A DNA stretch of 64,000 bases, taken from positions 1-64,000 of IMG/VR virus record IMGVR_UViG_3300024518_003060, one strand, 5' to 3'. The notes under the pieces were generated by a model. The model was not told the DNA's origin, ran no database searches, and saw only the letters and a program-made list of their open reading frames with translations. This document shows, piece after piece, positions 15,239 to 23,052 of the stretch (position 1 is its first letter; every line of letters starts with the position of its first letter). Source of the DNA: a virus. The position numbers and the translations under genes are program-made.

Positions 15239-17237
15239 CTTCTAATTGCTCCAGGTCATCAAACAATTTTTTAACGCTTTCATTGACTTCAAAGAGTTTG
15301 CGCTCTTCATCTTCATAATTAGTATTTTTATTCTCAAAGATTCCTTTATTGAGACCTAATAATTCTGCGGCGTCTGATGAGAGGTGGTTAAAGACTTGTC
15401 TTTTTGGCAATCTTGCCATTTCATGTGAGGCTTCGGCCTTCCAGCTTCTTCTTCTAGCTCCGCGAGGTCTGTCATCACCTTTCTTGGGGGAATAAGCCTT
15501 TCCTTTTGATCTTCTAGTGATCGTGTCTCCAGTCTTGGCATCGCGCCATTTTTGTGGATAGCCGTCGTCACGCTTACCAGGAGGGGTTCCCTCGGCGGGA
15601 GGAGCGGCTATCATGCCTTCGGGGGAACCGGCTTCTTCGGGTGCGCCTTCTGCTCCGCCTTCATCTGGTGCGCTTTCTAAGTCCATCTCACCTCCCATAT
15701 CAGCGCCCATATCTCCGCCCATATCTCCGCCCATATCTCCGCCGAGGTCACCCATACCTCCGCCTCCGCCACCGGCCATTCCGCCTTCGGGTGCGGCTCC
15801 AGCGTTTTCAAGCTCTTGAGCAACTTGTTTGTCGTAGAAAAGCTCTCGTTGGTTGCGAATATATTCTTCGTCAGAAAGCTCAAAGATATTTTCTGCGATC
15901 CATCGTTTGCTAAGGAAGCCTTCAGGAACTGAAGTCATCACATCAAACTTAGTTTTCCAGTGTTCCAGTTCTTGCATTTCCGCAATCTTTGATGGGTTGT
16001 TGAGTTTAAGCTGGAATTTCAAAAGATCTTCTCCTCTAAATCCCAGAACATATAAATGGACAGCGGCAATCTTTTCGAGTTCTGCGAGAACGCATCTTTG
16101 TAGTCTGTCGATTGTTCTGGCAAAACGAATGTCTTTTTGAGCTAGGGTTCCTTTCTCTTCGGCACCTTCGCCATAAGTTAAATAAGCTTGGGGAATCTTT
16201 AAGCCAGAGAACATCTTGTCTCTTAGGTATTTTACGTCGTCGATATCGCCTGTATAGGAGCCGCCGTTAAGATTTTCAATTTTAGTTTGGACGCCGCCAC
16301 GGATAGGTACATAATAATCTTCTTCAATTGACATTGGGTTGTATCGCAAGTCGACTTGGCCGCTTGCTGGGTCAATAACTTGATTTCTCTTCATTGAAGT
16401 CATGAATCGTTGCATAAACTGCTCGACTTCAGTGGGAGGGATGTTTCCAACATCAACATAAAATACTTTTCTTTCTGGAGAACGCACAATGCGGTAGGCC
16501 ATCATTGCATCTTCAAGCAAAGTAAGCTGTCTCCAAATGCGGCGAACCGGATCCAGAACAGACGTTCCGTAAGGGGCAAATTTGTCGTTGCCTAAGATTC
16601 TAAAGTGGGCGCACTGCCAGTTTTCGAAAGTAATACCGGCACTATTCCACTGAAATTGTACATAATTTGGATTTTGTTTGTCCTCGCCTTCAATTCTTTC
16701 TACTTCACGAGAGGGGAGGCCAATGACTTGTTTGATCCCGAGCTTTTCGTCGATGTCCAGGTACAAGTAAAAGTCGCCATACTTACACATCGTTCTCGCC
16801 CAACCAAATAAGTTGTAATTAATGTTCAAAACTTGATTAAAAAGGATTTTCAAGATGCCTTTGATTTCTTCGTTGGAGGATTTGACCGTTAACATGGTGT
16901 TGTAGACGTTAAAAGTGGTCATTTCATCAGAATAAATGTCCAAAGCAGAGGCGATCTCTGGCGTGAATTCCATTTGGTCAAAGTCGTTATATCTTTGAAG
17001 GCGGCTTTGGGTTTGCATCGCAAAACTGGAAAAGTTGTTGTAGGGATTATAGTCGTATCTTTCAAACTTCTGCCCCATAACATCTTTGAAGGTATTGGCA
17101 TACTTGTCCATCCTTCTTCGTCTAAGCTGACGAGTGCTTTGGGAGCGATAGTTAATGATTGGGCCTGAAAATAACCTTGTTAATCTTTTAAACAGGGCTG
17201 ATTCAGAGTTCTTGGTGTTTTTAGCTTGATCGGCCAT
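15231..17237 (-). CDS. gp20: Portal protein (gp20-like)
   Basis: 668 aa portal subunit, the 12-fold ring at the head vertex through which DNA enters and leaves. T4-type blocks are visible: 'EMEFTPEIASALDIYSDE'-like sequence near residue 90, 'YGTSVLDPVRRIWRQLTLLEDAMMAYRIVRSPERKVFYVDVG' near 230-270, and 'YLRDKMFSGLKIPQAYL' and 'LAQKDIRFARTIDRLQR' around 335-380. It is longer than T4 gp20 (524 aa) because of a C-terminal extension with a Gly-Asp-Met repeat near residues 485-520, then Pro/Glu-rich and basic stretches. The gene begins 4 nt after the terminase gene ends, and AAAGGA precedes the ATG. Confidence 0.92.
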   Translation of the reverse strand: MADQAKNTKNSESALFKRLTRLFSGPIINYRSQSTRQLRRRRMDKYANTFKDVMGQKFERYDYNPYNNFSSFAMQTQSRLQRYNDFDQMEFTPEIASALDIYSDEMTTFNVYNTMLTVKSSNEEIKGILKILFNQVLNINYNLFGWARTMCKYGDFYLYLDIDEKLGIKQVIGLPSREVERIEGEDKQNPNYVQFQWNSAGITFENWQCAHFRILGNDKFAPYGTSVLDPVRRIWRQLTLLEDAMMAYRIVRSPERKVFYVDVGNIPPTEVEQFMQRFMTSMKRNQVIDPASGQVDLRYNPMSIEEDYYVPIRGGVQTKIENLNGGSYTGDIDDVKYLRDKMFSGLKIPQAYLTYGEGAEEKGTLAQKDIRFARTIDRLQRCVLAELEKIAAVHLYVLGFRGEDLLKFQLKLNNPSKIAEMQELEHWKTKFDVMTSVPEGFLSKRWIAENIFELSDEEYIRNQRELFYDKQVAQELENAGAAPEGGMAGGGGGGMGDLGGDMGGDMGGDMGADMGGEMDLESAPDEGGAEGAPEEAGSPEGMIAAPPAEGTPPGKRDDGYPQKWRDAKTGDTITRRSKGKAYSPKKGDDRPRGARRRSWKAEASHEMARLPKRQVFNHLSSDAAELLGLNKGIFENKNTNYEDEERKLFEVNESVKKLFDDLEQLEDE
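15694..15741 (-). repeat. 12-bp tandem repeat in the portal gene (4 units)
   Basis: The plus-strand unit cccatatctccg is present three times exactly (15706-15741), preceded by a diverged copy (15694-15705). On the coding strand it gives Gly-Gly-Asp-Met repeats in the portal C-terminal extension. It is in frame, so copy number could drift. Confidence 0.85.
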
Positions 17238-17240
17238 TTT

Positions 17241-18818
17241 TTATCCTTTTATAATCCATAAGTTTTCTTTGATTTTTTGTTGTTCGTCAAAGGCTCTTTC
17301 TACCATCGTTGATTTTTGCATACCTGGAATCTTTGTACTCAACTGAGTGTCTGATTTAATAATTGAATTCATAAATGCCTTTTTGTACTCAATTTCTTTT
17401 TTGTTTTCTATGATAGCAGTATCTCTAACCCAACAACCAATGGAAGCTGCCATAACTAAATCATCATTGTAGTTACGCTGTGCTTCGGGGCGACCATTTC
17501 TCCAGATGAACGTGTCTAGTTCGCTCGCTAATCTCGTAGAATAAATAGTTAATACTTTATTTCTAATAAATTCTTCGAACTTAGCGATAATCAAAGGTCG
17601 AGTTTTTTGTGACGTGGTGAACCCTGGAATAACTGAGGAATCTCCTTGCGCTGCGTATTGTTCTACATAGCTATGAGTTCCTTTCCTGGAGAAGTAGATA
17701 TTTTTGTATTCCTTCTCGATTAGTTTATCTAGAACATGAAAGCCAACAGAGTTGTTTTCAACAACAAGCATTGCTCCATTATATTCATTGCCAGTGGTGT
17801 ACAGTATTTCTGAGAATAGATCAGGAGTTGGCTTGCCTTTGTACTCGCAAACGATTTCCATCGTTTCAAGATTAAAAACGTGGAAGGTGCTTGAGTCCAT
17901 TCCGTCGCCTCTGGCTACATCTGCTACAAGCAAATAAGTGTTGCTGTCTGAAGGTTCTTTCCAAATCCAAGTGTTTCTATCAAAGCCGACTCTATATTTT
18001 GGTTCCATAACGGTGGCTTTGATTCTCACAATGTCGTCTGGATGGATTACGGTGTCACCTGAAGTATTAAAGTTACATTCATACTCTTGGGCGATCTGTC
18101 TCTGGCTCATATTTTTTGTTTCAGTGTCGAACCATTCTTTATCTCTTTCTGGGTGTTGATCCCAGAATAGTCTCACTGGGTAGAATTCATTGTCTGCTGC
18201 TTCTGCATTAACGTATGTTTCGTGGAACCAGTCACCAACACCATTTGGCGTAGAAATGGCGATGCAACGTCCACCAGTTGAGATTGTGGGGTAGAGGCCG
18301 GTCCAGAGGTCTTCAAGGCCCTCAATGTGTGCCGCCTCGTCTATAACGAGCAACGAAAGAGCCTCTGAACGTCCAGCGTCACCTGAAGTTGAAGAAGCTT
18401 TCACTTGACTTCCATTGGTTAGCTCGATACTGTTCTTGTTGTCGACAGCAAAATCAGAGATTCTTAGCCATTCTGGGAGATGTTTTAAAATAGTTTTGAC
18501 TTTTTTGACCATGTTGGCTGCTGTGGCAAGCTTTGTGGCCACTATGAGAACGTTTTTGTCCCTATGGAAGAGACAGAGCCAAGCAACGTAAGCTGCTGTA
18601 ATCGTTGAGATTCCAAGCTGCCTTGCCTTGAGTACTACAATAAAGCGATGCAGGTCAAGGTTTTCAACCAGTTCACTTTGAAAATCATATGTTTTAAACG
18701 GAATCAGGCCCTTGCCAGGGTGGGGAATTTTCGCATAAGTGTTAATAAAATAAACGGGCTTTTTGCCACACTTAACAATCTCTTTGATTATCTGTTCTTT
18801 GGTTAATTCGTAGGCCAT
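17241..18818 (-). CDS. terL: Terminase large subunit (gp17-like)
   Basis: 525 aa DNA-packaging motor, with an N-terminal ATPase and a C-terminal RNase H-fold nuclease. The ATPase has Walker A 'LKARQLGIST' (63-72), Walker B LLVIDE (156-161) and the coupling motif 'AISTPNG' (188-193). The nuclease has acidic residues in 'LLVADVARGD' (Asp300), 'LVVENNSVG' (Glu354) and 'YNDDLVMA' (Asp452/453). T4 gp17 is 610 aa; here the N-terminal region is short. The gene overlaps the 182-aa gene by 1 nt and is followed 4 nt later by the portal gene, the usual packaging order. It acts at the portal vertex of the prohead. Confidence 0.95.
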   Translation of the reverse strand: MAYELTKEQIIKEIVKCGKKPVYFINTYAKIPHPGKGLIPFKTYDFQSELVENLDLHRFIVVLKARQLGISTITAAYVAWLCLFHRDKNVLIVATKLATAANMVKKVKTILKHLPEWLRISDFAVDNKNSIELTNGSQVKASSTSGDAGRSEALSLLVIDEAAHIEGLEDLWTGLYPTISTGGRCIAISTPNGVGDWFHETYVNAEAADNEFYPVRLFWDQHPERDKEWFDTETKNMSQRQIAQEYECNFNTSGDTVIHPDDIVRIKATVMEPKYRVGFDRNTWIWKEPSDSNTYLLVADVARGDGMDSSTFHVFNLETMEIVCEYKGKPTPDLFSEILYTTGNEYNGAMLVVENNSVGFHVLDKLIEKEYKNIYFSRKGTHSYVEQYAAQGDSSVIPGFTTSQKTRPLIIAKFEEFIRNKVLTIYSTRLASELDTFIWRNGRPEAQRNYNDDLVMAASIGCWVRDTAIIENKKEIEYKKAFMNSIIKSDTQLSTKIPGMQKSTMVERAFDEQQKIKENLWIIKG

Positions 18819-19366
18819 TAATCATTTTTTTTAGTAACGTTTTTAGGCTTTTTATCACTCTTAAGATCAAGAAACTTCTTAAAGTCTTTATCAAGACGAT
18901 CTTCAGAGGGATCTCCAACCGGCATAACATCTTTCAAACTACCAACTGTGTAAGTTTTCTGGCACTCAACCCAAGTACGAAGCTTGGACATATTTTGCAT
19001 TAGAATGTTACAAGGGCCATCTGCCTTGAGATCTACAGTTTTGCCTGTGATCTTCTTGTATTCCTTCTTAAGAAACTTAACAATATCAGCATAAGTTTGT
19101 TCGATTTCTTGGTCAAGTTTTGTGTTGTGTACGTCTTTAAGCGGTAGCTCAGACTGATAGGAAACAATCAGTTTGGGACCACTAAAACGGACCTTAAATC
19201 CATCAATGACTCGGGAATCGTTGAGGGCACAACCCTCTTCTCGTTTGAGGCCGACGGGCTTATCTTCTCCATCGACAACAAATCTTTTATCATGTGAACC
19301 ATCGTAGGCATTTGCTGCCGCCTGATTAAGTCCTATTACAATATCATTTACAGTCATAGTCGCCAT
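18818..19366 (-). CDS. Unknown protein upstream of the terminase (182 aa)
   Basis: 182 aa starting 'MATMTVNDIVIGLNQAAANAYDGS', then a beta-rich middle ('FKVRFSGPKLIVSYQSELP'), a helical stretch with Lys/Glu, and a Lys/Asp-rich tail. AAGGAG precedes the ATG at 19366. It overlaps the large terminase start by 1 nt, the classical place of the small terminase subunit, but I see no helix-turn-helix and no similarity to T4 gp16. A terminase-associated role is inferred from position only. Confidence 0.55.
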   Translation of the reverse strand: MATMTVNDIVIGLNQAAANAYDGSHDKRFVVDGEDKPVGLKREEGCALNDSRVIDGFKVRFSGPKLIVSYQSELPLKDVHNTKLDQEIEQTYADIVKFLKKEYKKITGKTVDLKADGPCNILMQNMSKLRTWVECQKTYTVGSLKDVMPVGDPSEDRLDKDFKKFLDLKSDKKPKNVTKKND

Positions 19367-19753
19367 TTAATTTTGCTCCTTTTTAGGTCTCCAACCGTTT
19401 AACCATCTTTCTTCTCTATCTTCGATCCACTGAATGTAGCAATTAAAGCAGCATTCATATTTATTCATGTAGAGATCGTCTCTTATTTTAAAAGAATAAG
19501 TCTCACAAGTGGGACAAACTCTTTTAGTTTCTTTAGTAATTAGATTTTTAGGTAGTAAAAAACCATCTTTCTCAGTTTTCTCACTTTCTTCTTCTCTTTT
19601 TCTTTTGTTTTCATAAAACTCTTTTGATTGAATGAGATATTCTTCTTCTTTTTCATCGTCCCAAAGTGACTTCGGATTCAAGATAGTTTCAGTGCCAAAC
19701 TTTTTAGCAATGGCTTTTTCTATAGCCGCTATTTTGTTGAGGTCTTTGCTCAC
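19367..19753 (-). CDS. Zinc-ribbon protein, unknown function
   Basis: 128 aa from a GTG at 19753. A TTG at 19765 is in frame, but GTG gives the natural start 'MSKDLNKIAAIEKAIAKKFG' 1 nt after the preceding stop; neither has a strong ribosome binding site. The N-terminus and middle are helical and charged. Near the C-terminus two cysteine pairs, 'RVCPTCETYSF' and 'YECCFNCYIQW', form a likely zinc ribbon, followed by 'EERWLNGWRP'. It lies next to the terminase operon and could bind DNA or help packaging, but this is positional inference. I recognise it as a recurrent myovirus protein without a known function. Confidence 0.6.
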   Translation of the reverse strand: MSKDLNKIAAIEKAIAKKFGTETILNPKSLWDDEKEEEYLIQSKEFYENKRKREEESEKTEKDGFLLPKNLITKETKRVCPTCETYSFKIRDDLYMNKYECCFNCYIQWIEDREERWLNGWRPKKEQN

Positions 19754-19754
19754 T

Positions 19755-20381
19755 TTAGGCTTCAAAACTGATGGTTTCCCACTCGCCGTTCGCTACAATC
19801 TTTAAGAGGTGGGTATCCTCTTCATAAATCATAAGACCATTTATGGCAGAAGACGCAGTGGGTTTTGCGCCGCTGAGTACTCTCGGTAACATAAATCCTT
19901 GATCGCTAGAAGATAGTTCTAGGATTGCGTCATCGTTTGGTTCGGTTGTTCCAATGCCAACTTCACCAGTATCGTTGATCGCCATTTTTGGTGTTGCACT
20001 GGCATAGCGACCGTTGGTTGATGTTGAAAATACCATATTAACTGCGGAGGCAATATGAAGGTCGTTGTTGGATGGTGCCGTCGCATGGTAAATGGCAGAG
20101 TCAACGAAGCCGCCGTCTTGTCTGAAAATGATAATTGGGTTATCGCCTTCATTGTTGTTGTCCGTATCGGCTTCTAAAATAAGTGTAGCGTCAGTTGTTG
20201 CTGTGCTGATGTGTAGCAAGCCATCAGGAGAGTCTGTACCGATTCCGACTCTATCGTTGGATGCCGAAACATAAAGAGTACCAGCATCTATATCAACGGC
20301 GTCATCGCCGCTTCCTAAATCAATTTCGCCGTCAACTATTAAAGAACCAGTTATATTTGCGCTGCTGCCATATTCAGACAT
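19755..20381 (-). CDS. Short tail fibre-like / adhesin-like protein
   Basis: 208 aa from the ATG at 20381, preceded by GGAGGAC. A longer frame to 20471 reads through the upstream terminator and is rejected. The N-terminus has 'GSLIVDGEIDLGSGDDAVDID', then two 'VGIGT(D/T)xP' turns near residues 46 and 150. These VGIGTxxP motifs are typical of phage fibres and beta-structured adhesins. The C-terminus 'GFMLPRVLSGAKPTASSAINGLMIYEEDTHLLKI' resembles fibre knobs in other phages. There is no chaperone domain. It may be a short fibre or an accessory tip. It has its own promoter and ends just before the zinc-ribbon gene. Confidence 0.65.
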   Translation of the reverse strand: MSEYGSSANITGSLIVDGEIDLGSGDDAVDIDAGTLYVSASNDRVGIGTDSPDGLLHISTATTDATLILEADTDNNNEGDNPIIIFRQDGGFVDSAIYHATAPSNNDLHIASAVNMVFSTSTNGRYASATPKMAINDTGEVGIGTTEPNDDAILELSSSDQGFMLPRVLSGAKPTASSAINGLMIYEEDTHLLKIVANGEWETISFEA

Positions 20382-20402
20382 TGTGTCCTCCGGTAATGTA
20401 TT

Positions 20403-20431
20403 ATTATACCACAAGTTAATTAGGCTTTTAA
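20403..20431 (-). promoter_or_regulatory. Probable extended -10 promoter before the short fibre gene
   Basis: On the minus strand the sequence TGGTATAAT (20411-20403) is a perfect extended -10 (TGnTATAAT). At 17-bp spacing the -35 position reads TTAAAA (20431-20426, 4 of 6). It lies directly after the terminator at 20430-20462, about 22 nt before the ATG at 20381. It would restart transcription towards the packaging and head genes. Confidence 0.6.
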
Positions 20432-20462
20432 AAAAAAAGGGAAGGGGTTTGACCCCCCTCCC
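20430..20462 (-). terminator. Strong intrinsic terminator after the repeat fibre gene
   Basis: On the minus strand a 9-bp GC-rich stem (one G-T pair, loop of 6) is followed by at least eight T residues. It lies between the stop of the 834-aa fibre at 20489 and the extended -10 promoter, so it separates the adhesin and packaging transcription units. Confidence 0.88.
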
Positions 20463-20488
20463 AACAAACAATTAGACTAAAAAGTCAA

Positions 20489-22993
20489 TTACTTGTCAAG
20501 CTTCTCTTGGAGAGCTTTAATTTGAACAGATTGTTCTTGAATTGCTTTGACGAGAACGGAAGTCAAGCGACCGTAATCTACACCAAGTAATCCATCATCA
20601 TTACCATGAACAGCTTGAGGAATGACTTTCTTAAGATCTTGGGCTAAGAAGCCAAAGTCTTGAGAACCGTCTTTCTTCCAAGTAAAGTTAACAGCTTTGA
20701 TAGAATTAACAGTCTTAAGTGCGTTGTTCATTTCAACAACATCAGTCTTAAGTCTTTCATCCGAATAAGTAACGAAAGCGGCTGCTCTGATTTTGTTCTT
20801 GGCGGAAGAGCCATCTTTAACATCAACAGCATAATCAGTAGCGGCGTCACCACCAAAACGAGCAGTTTCGGTTCCCGATTGATAAAGAATTAAAGAATTC
20901 AAATCAGGTTCGTAAGCAATGTTGTGATTAACCGAGCCAGTACCATTAAGGATAAAGTCAGCGGCGGCTTGTTGGCCATCATTGTGCTCGAATATACCTG
21001 AGCCATCATAAAAAGCCAACTCAGTGCCGGAATTATTTAAAATGGAAAAAGCAGTATCGGCGTTGTCGGTGCCCAATGTAAAGCTGAATCCGTCGCCGTC
21101 ATCAGTACCTTGAGCATCAAAAGACATAAGGTTAGCAGCATTGAAAACAAGGTTAGCAGCAACATTTGCTGATTCGCCTTGACCTGCGGACAACGTAATA
21201 TGATTTGCTCCAGTAGACTTAACGCTTTGGGCGCCAGCGCCTTGGACAACAAGTCGTGTAGCTGCGGAGTTAGTACCAATAGTAACAGCGTCGATAGCTC
21301 CACCATTGACATCAGCAGTACCAATGACAGTCGTTCCCGTGAACGTAACATTGCCATTGCTAAGAGTCATCAAGTCAGTATCAGCAGCACAACCAATGGT
21401 TAAACCATTATCGACAGTAAGAGAGCGACCAGAAAGCGTAGTAGAAGCAGACAGCGCAGTACCAACATTAACTGTACCGGCGACGGTAAGTGTGTTGGCA
21501 GCAAGAGTCATAAGATCAGTATCAGCAGCACAGCCAATTGTGCCCCCAGTATCAGCCGTAAAAGAACGACCTTTAACTGTAGTAGAAGCAGACATCGCAG
21601 TACTAGCGTTAACTGTACCGGCAACGGTAAGCGTGTTGGCAGCAAGAGTCAGCAAGTCGGTGTCAGCAGCACAACCAATAGTTAAGCCAGTATCAACAGT
21701 AATAGAACGAGCAGAAATGCCTTGCGAAGCAGACATCGTTGTGCCAGCAGTAACAAATGTTCCACCAGCAAAACTTCCACCAGAAACAGCACCAGAACCA
21801 GAAACTGTAGTAGCGTTAGCTGCTCCAGCAACGGTAAGCGTGTTAGCAGTAAGAGTCATAAGATCAGCATCTGCAACGATTCCAACGGTTCCGCCGTTGT
21901 CAATCATCAATCCCTGGCCAGCAACGCGGCCTGAGCCAGATACTGTAGTGGAATTGGTGGCACCTGCAATGGTAAGAGTGTTGGCAGTAAGAGTCAGAAG
22001 ATCAGTATCAGCAGCGCAACCAATAGTTAAGCCAGTATCAACGGTAAGCGAACGAGCAGAAATGCCTTGCGAAGCAGACATCGTTGTGCCAGCAGTAACA
22101 GTTGTGCCGAAAGAACCTGTCCCACCAGAAACACCAGCAGAAGCAGAAAGCGAAGTAGCGTTAGCTGCTCCAGCAACGGTAAGAGTGTTGGCGGTAAGAG
22201 TCAGAAGATCAGTATCAGCAGCGAGGCCGATTGTACCGCCAGTGTCAACAACCAACTTCATACCAGAAAGCTGGCCTGAACCAGAAACTGTAGTGGAATT
22301 GGTGGCACCTGCGACGGTAAGAGTGTTGGCAGTGAGCGTCATAAGATCGGTGTCAGCAGCACAACCAATTGTGCCACCAGTATCAGCCGTAAAAGAACGA
22401 CCAGAGACCGTAGTAGAACCAGAAACGCTGCCAAAAGTAGAAGCACCAGTAGAAGTGATTGCTCCGCAACCAATTGTACCAATAGTAGCAATATTTTTAC
22501 TACCATCAAGTACGACGGCTTTACTTGCGGCGGCAGTACCAGCGACAACGCCATCAATAAAGCCAGCTTCATCTTCACTTATTGAAGTAGAGCCGATTGT
22601 AAGAGTAGCATCATGAACGGTAAGATCGGTACAAAAAATTGACGAGGCGCTCATAATAGAGGCTGTGAGTTGTTCAATTCCGTCGATGAATTTTTCAGCG
22701 TCAAGAACCAAAGCTTTACTAGCACCCGCTGTACCAATAGTGATACCATTAAGATAATCTAATTCAGCCTCAACGAGTACAACGTTGCCAATGGTAAGGC
22801 TTGTTTCGCCAGTTATTGAACCGGCAGTTTCAATCCCTGAATTAAAAAAGAATGTGGTTTCGGTGGCGGTCGAACCGGACAGCCAAAACGCACCACTCAT
22901 TTCTGGTCCAGCGCCGGTATCGCCAGCAGAACCAGTGTAGTGTTGTAGGTCAACATAATCAGAGTATGAAGACACTTGTGAATAAACAGACAT
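20489..22993 (-). CDS. Tail fibre with repeats and C-terminal S74 intramolecular chaperone
   Basis: 834 aa. Residues 60-165 contain two 'GTAxASKAxVLD' fibre motifs. Residues 199-556 are seven copies of an 'IGCAADTDLMTLTANTLTVAGA' type module, spaced 46, 69, 46, 69, 47, 47 aa. The C-terminus from about 744 is a Peptidase S74 (endosialidase-type) chaperone domain: 'YSDERLKTDV' with the Ser744-Lys749 dyad, 'FTWKKDGSQDFGFLAQDL' and a terminal coiled coil 'QSVQIKALQEKL'. S74 domains trimerise fibres and then cut themselves off. The protein is thus a long trimeric fibre binding a host surface structure. It follows another S74 fibre and ends at a strong terminator. The receptor cannot be predicted. 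Confidence 0.88.
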   Translation of the reverse strand: MSVYSQVSSYSDYVDLQHYTGSAGDTGAGPEMSGAFWLSGSTATETTFFFNSGIETAGSITGETSLTIGNVVLVEAELDYLNGITIGTAGASKALVLDAEKFIDGIEQLTASIMSASSIFCTDLTVHDATLTIGSTSISEDEAGFIDGVVAGTAAASKAVVLDGSKNIATIGTIGCGAITSTGASTFGSVSGSTTVSGRSFTADTGGTIGCAADTDLMTLTANTLTVAGATNSTTVSGSGQLSGMKLVVDTGGTIGLAADTDLLTLTANTLTVAGAANATSLSASAGVSGGTGSFGTTVTAGTTMSASQGISARSLTVDTGLTIGCAADTDLLTLTANTLTIAGATNSTTVSGSGRVAGQGLMIDNGGTVGIVADADLMTLTANTLTVAGAANATTVSGSGAVSGGSFAGGTFVTAGTTMSASQGISARSITVDTGLTIGCAADTDLLTLAANTLTVAGTVNASTAMSASTTVKGRSFTADTGGTIGCAADTDLMTLAANTLTVAGTVNVGTALSASTTLSGRSLTVDNGLTIGCAADTDLMTLSNGNVTFTGTTVIGTADVNGGAIDAVTIGTNSAATRLVVQGAGAQSVKSTGANHITLSAGQGESANVAANLVFNAANLMSFDAQGTDDGDGFSFTLGTDNADTAFSILNNSGTELAFYDGSGIFEHNDGQQAAADFILNGTGSVNHNIAYEPDLNSLILYQSGTETARFGGDAATDYAVDVKDGSSAKNKIRAAAFVTYSDERLKTDVVEMNNALKTVNSIKAVNFTWKKDGSQDFGFLAQDLKKVIPQAVHGNDDGLLGVDYGRLTSVLVKAIQEQSVQIKALQEKLDK
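21326..22399 (-). repeat. Nested 345-bp repeat array in the fibre gene
   Basis: Codons 199-556 consist of seven related modules. Their spacings alternate 46 and 69 aa for the first five copies, giving a higher-order period of 115 aa. DNA confirms it: the string cttgcgaagcagacatcg starts at 21721 and again at 22066, exactly 345 bp apart. The last copies run at 47 aa. 46 and 69 are two and three times 23, suggesting a 23-aa structural unit. Confidence 0.88.
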
Positions 22994-23015
22994 AGTATAT
23001 TTCCCCCCATAGGAA

Positions 23016-23035
23016 ATTCCTCTTTTATGAGGAAT
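23016..23035 (-). other. Hairpin in the gap between the two S74 fibre genes
   Basis: ATTCCTC / GAGGAAT form a perfect 7-bp stem with a 6-nt loop in the 59-bp gap. There is no T-run after it on the minus strand. An outer CCCC (about 23042-23045) could pair with the GGGGGG at about 23003-23008, which is the likely ribosome binding site of the 834-aa fibre. It may be a processing or attenuating structure. Confidence 0.4.
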
Positions 23036-23052
23036 GTGTAGGGGTAATTAGT

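Noticed and set aside
20382-20471. N-terminal extension of the short fibre gene (30 extra codons)
   Set aside because: The extension translates the terminator stem and the promoter; GGAGGAC precedes the ATG at 20381, which gives a normal fibre start.
21306-22616. A 436-aa plus-strand frame with Val/Pro-rich repeats
   Set aside because: It lies wholly antisense to the fibre repeat array; its repetition mirrors the minus-strand repeats. It has no promoter or ribosome binding site, and all neighbours are on the minus strand.
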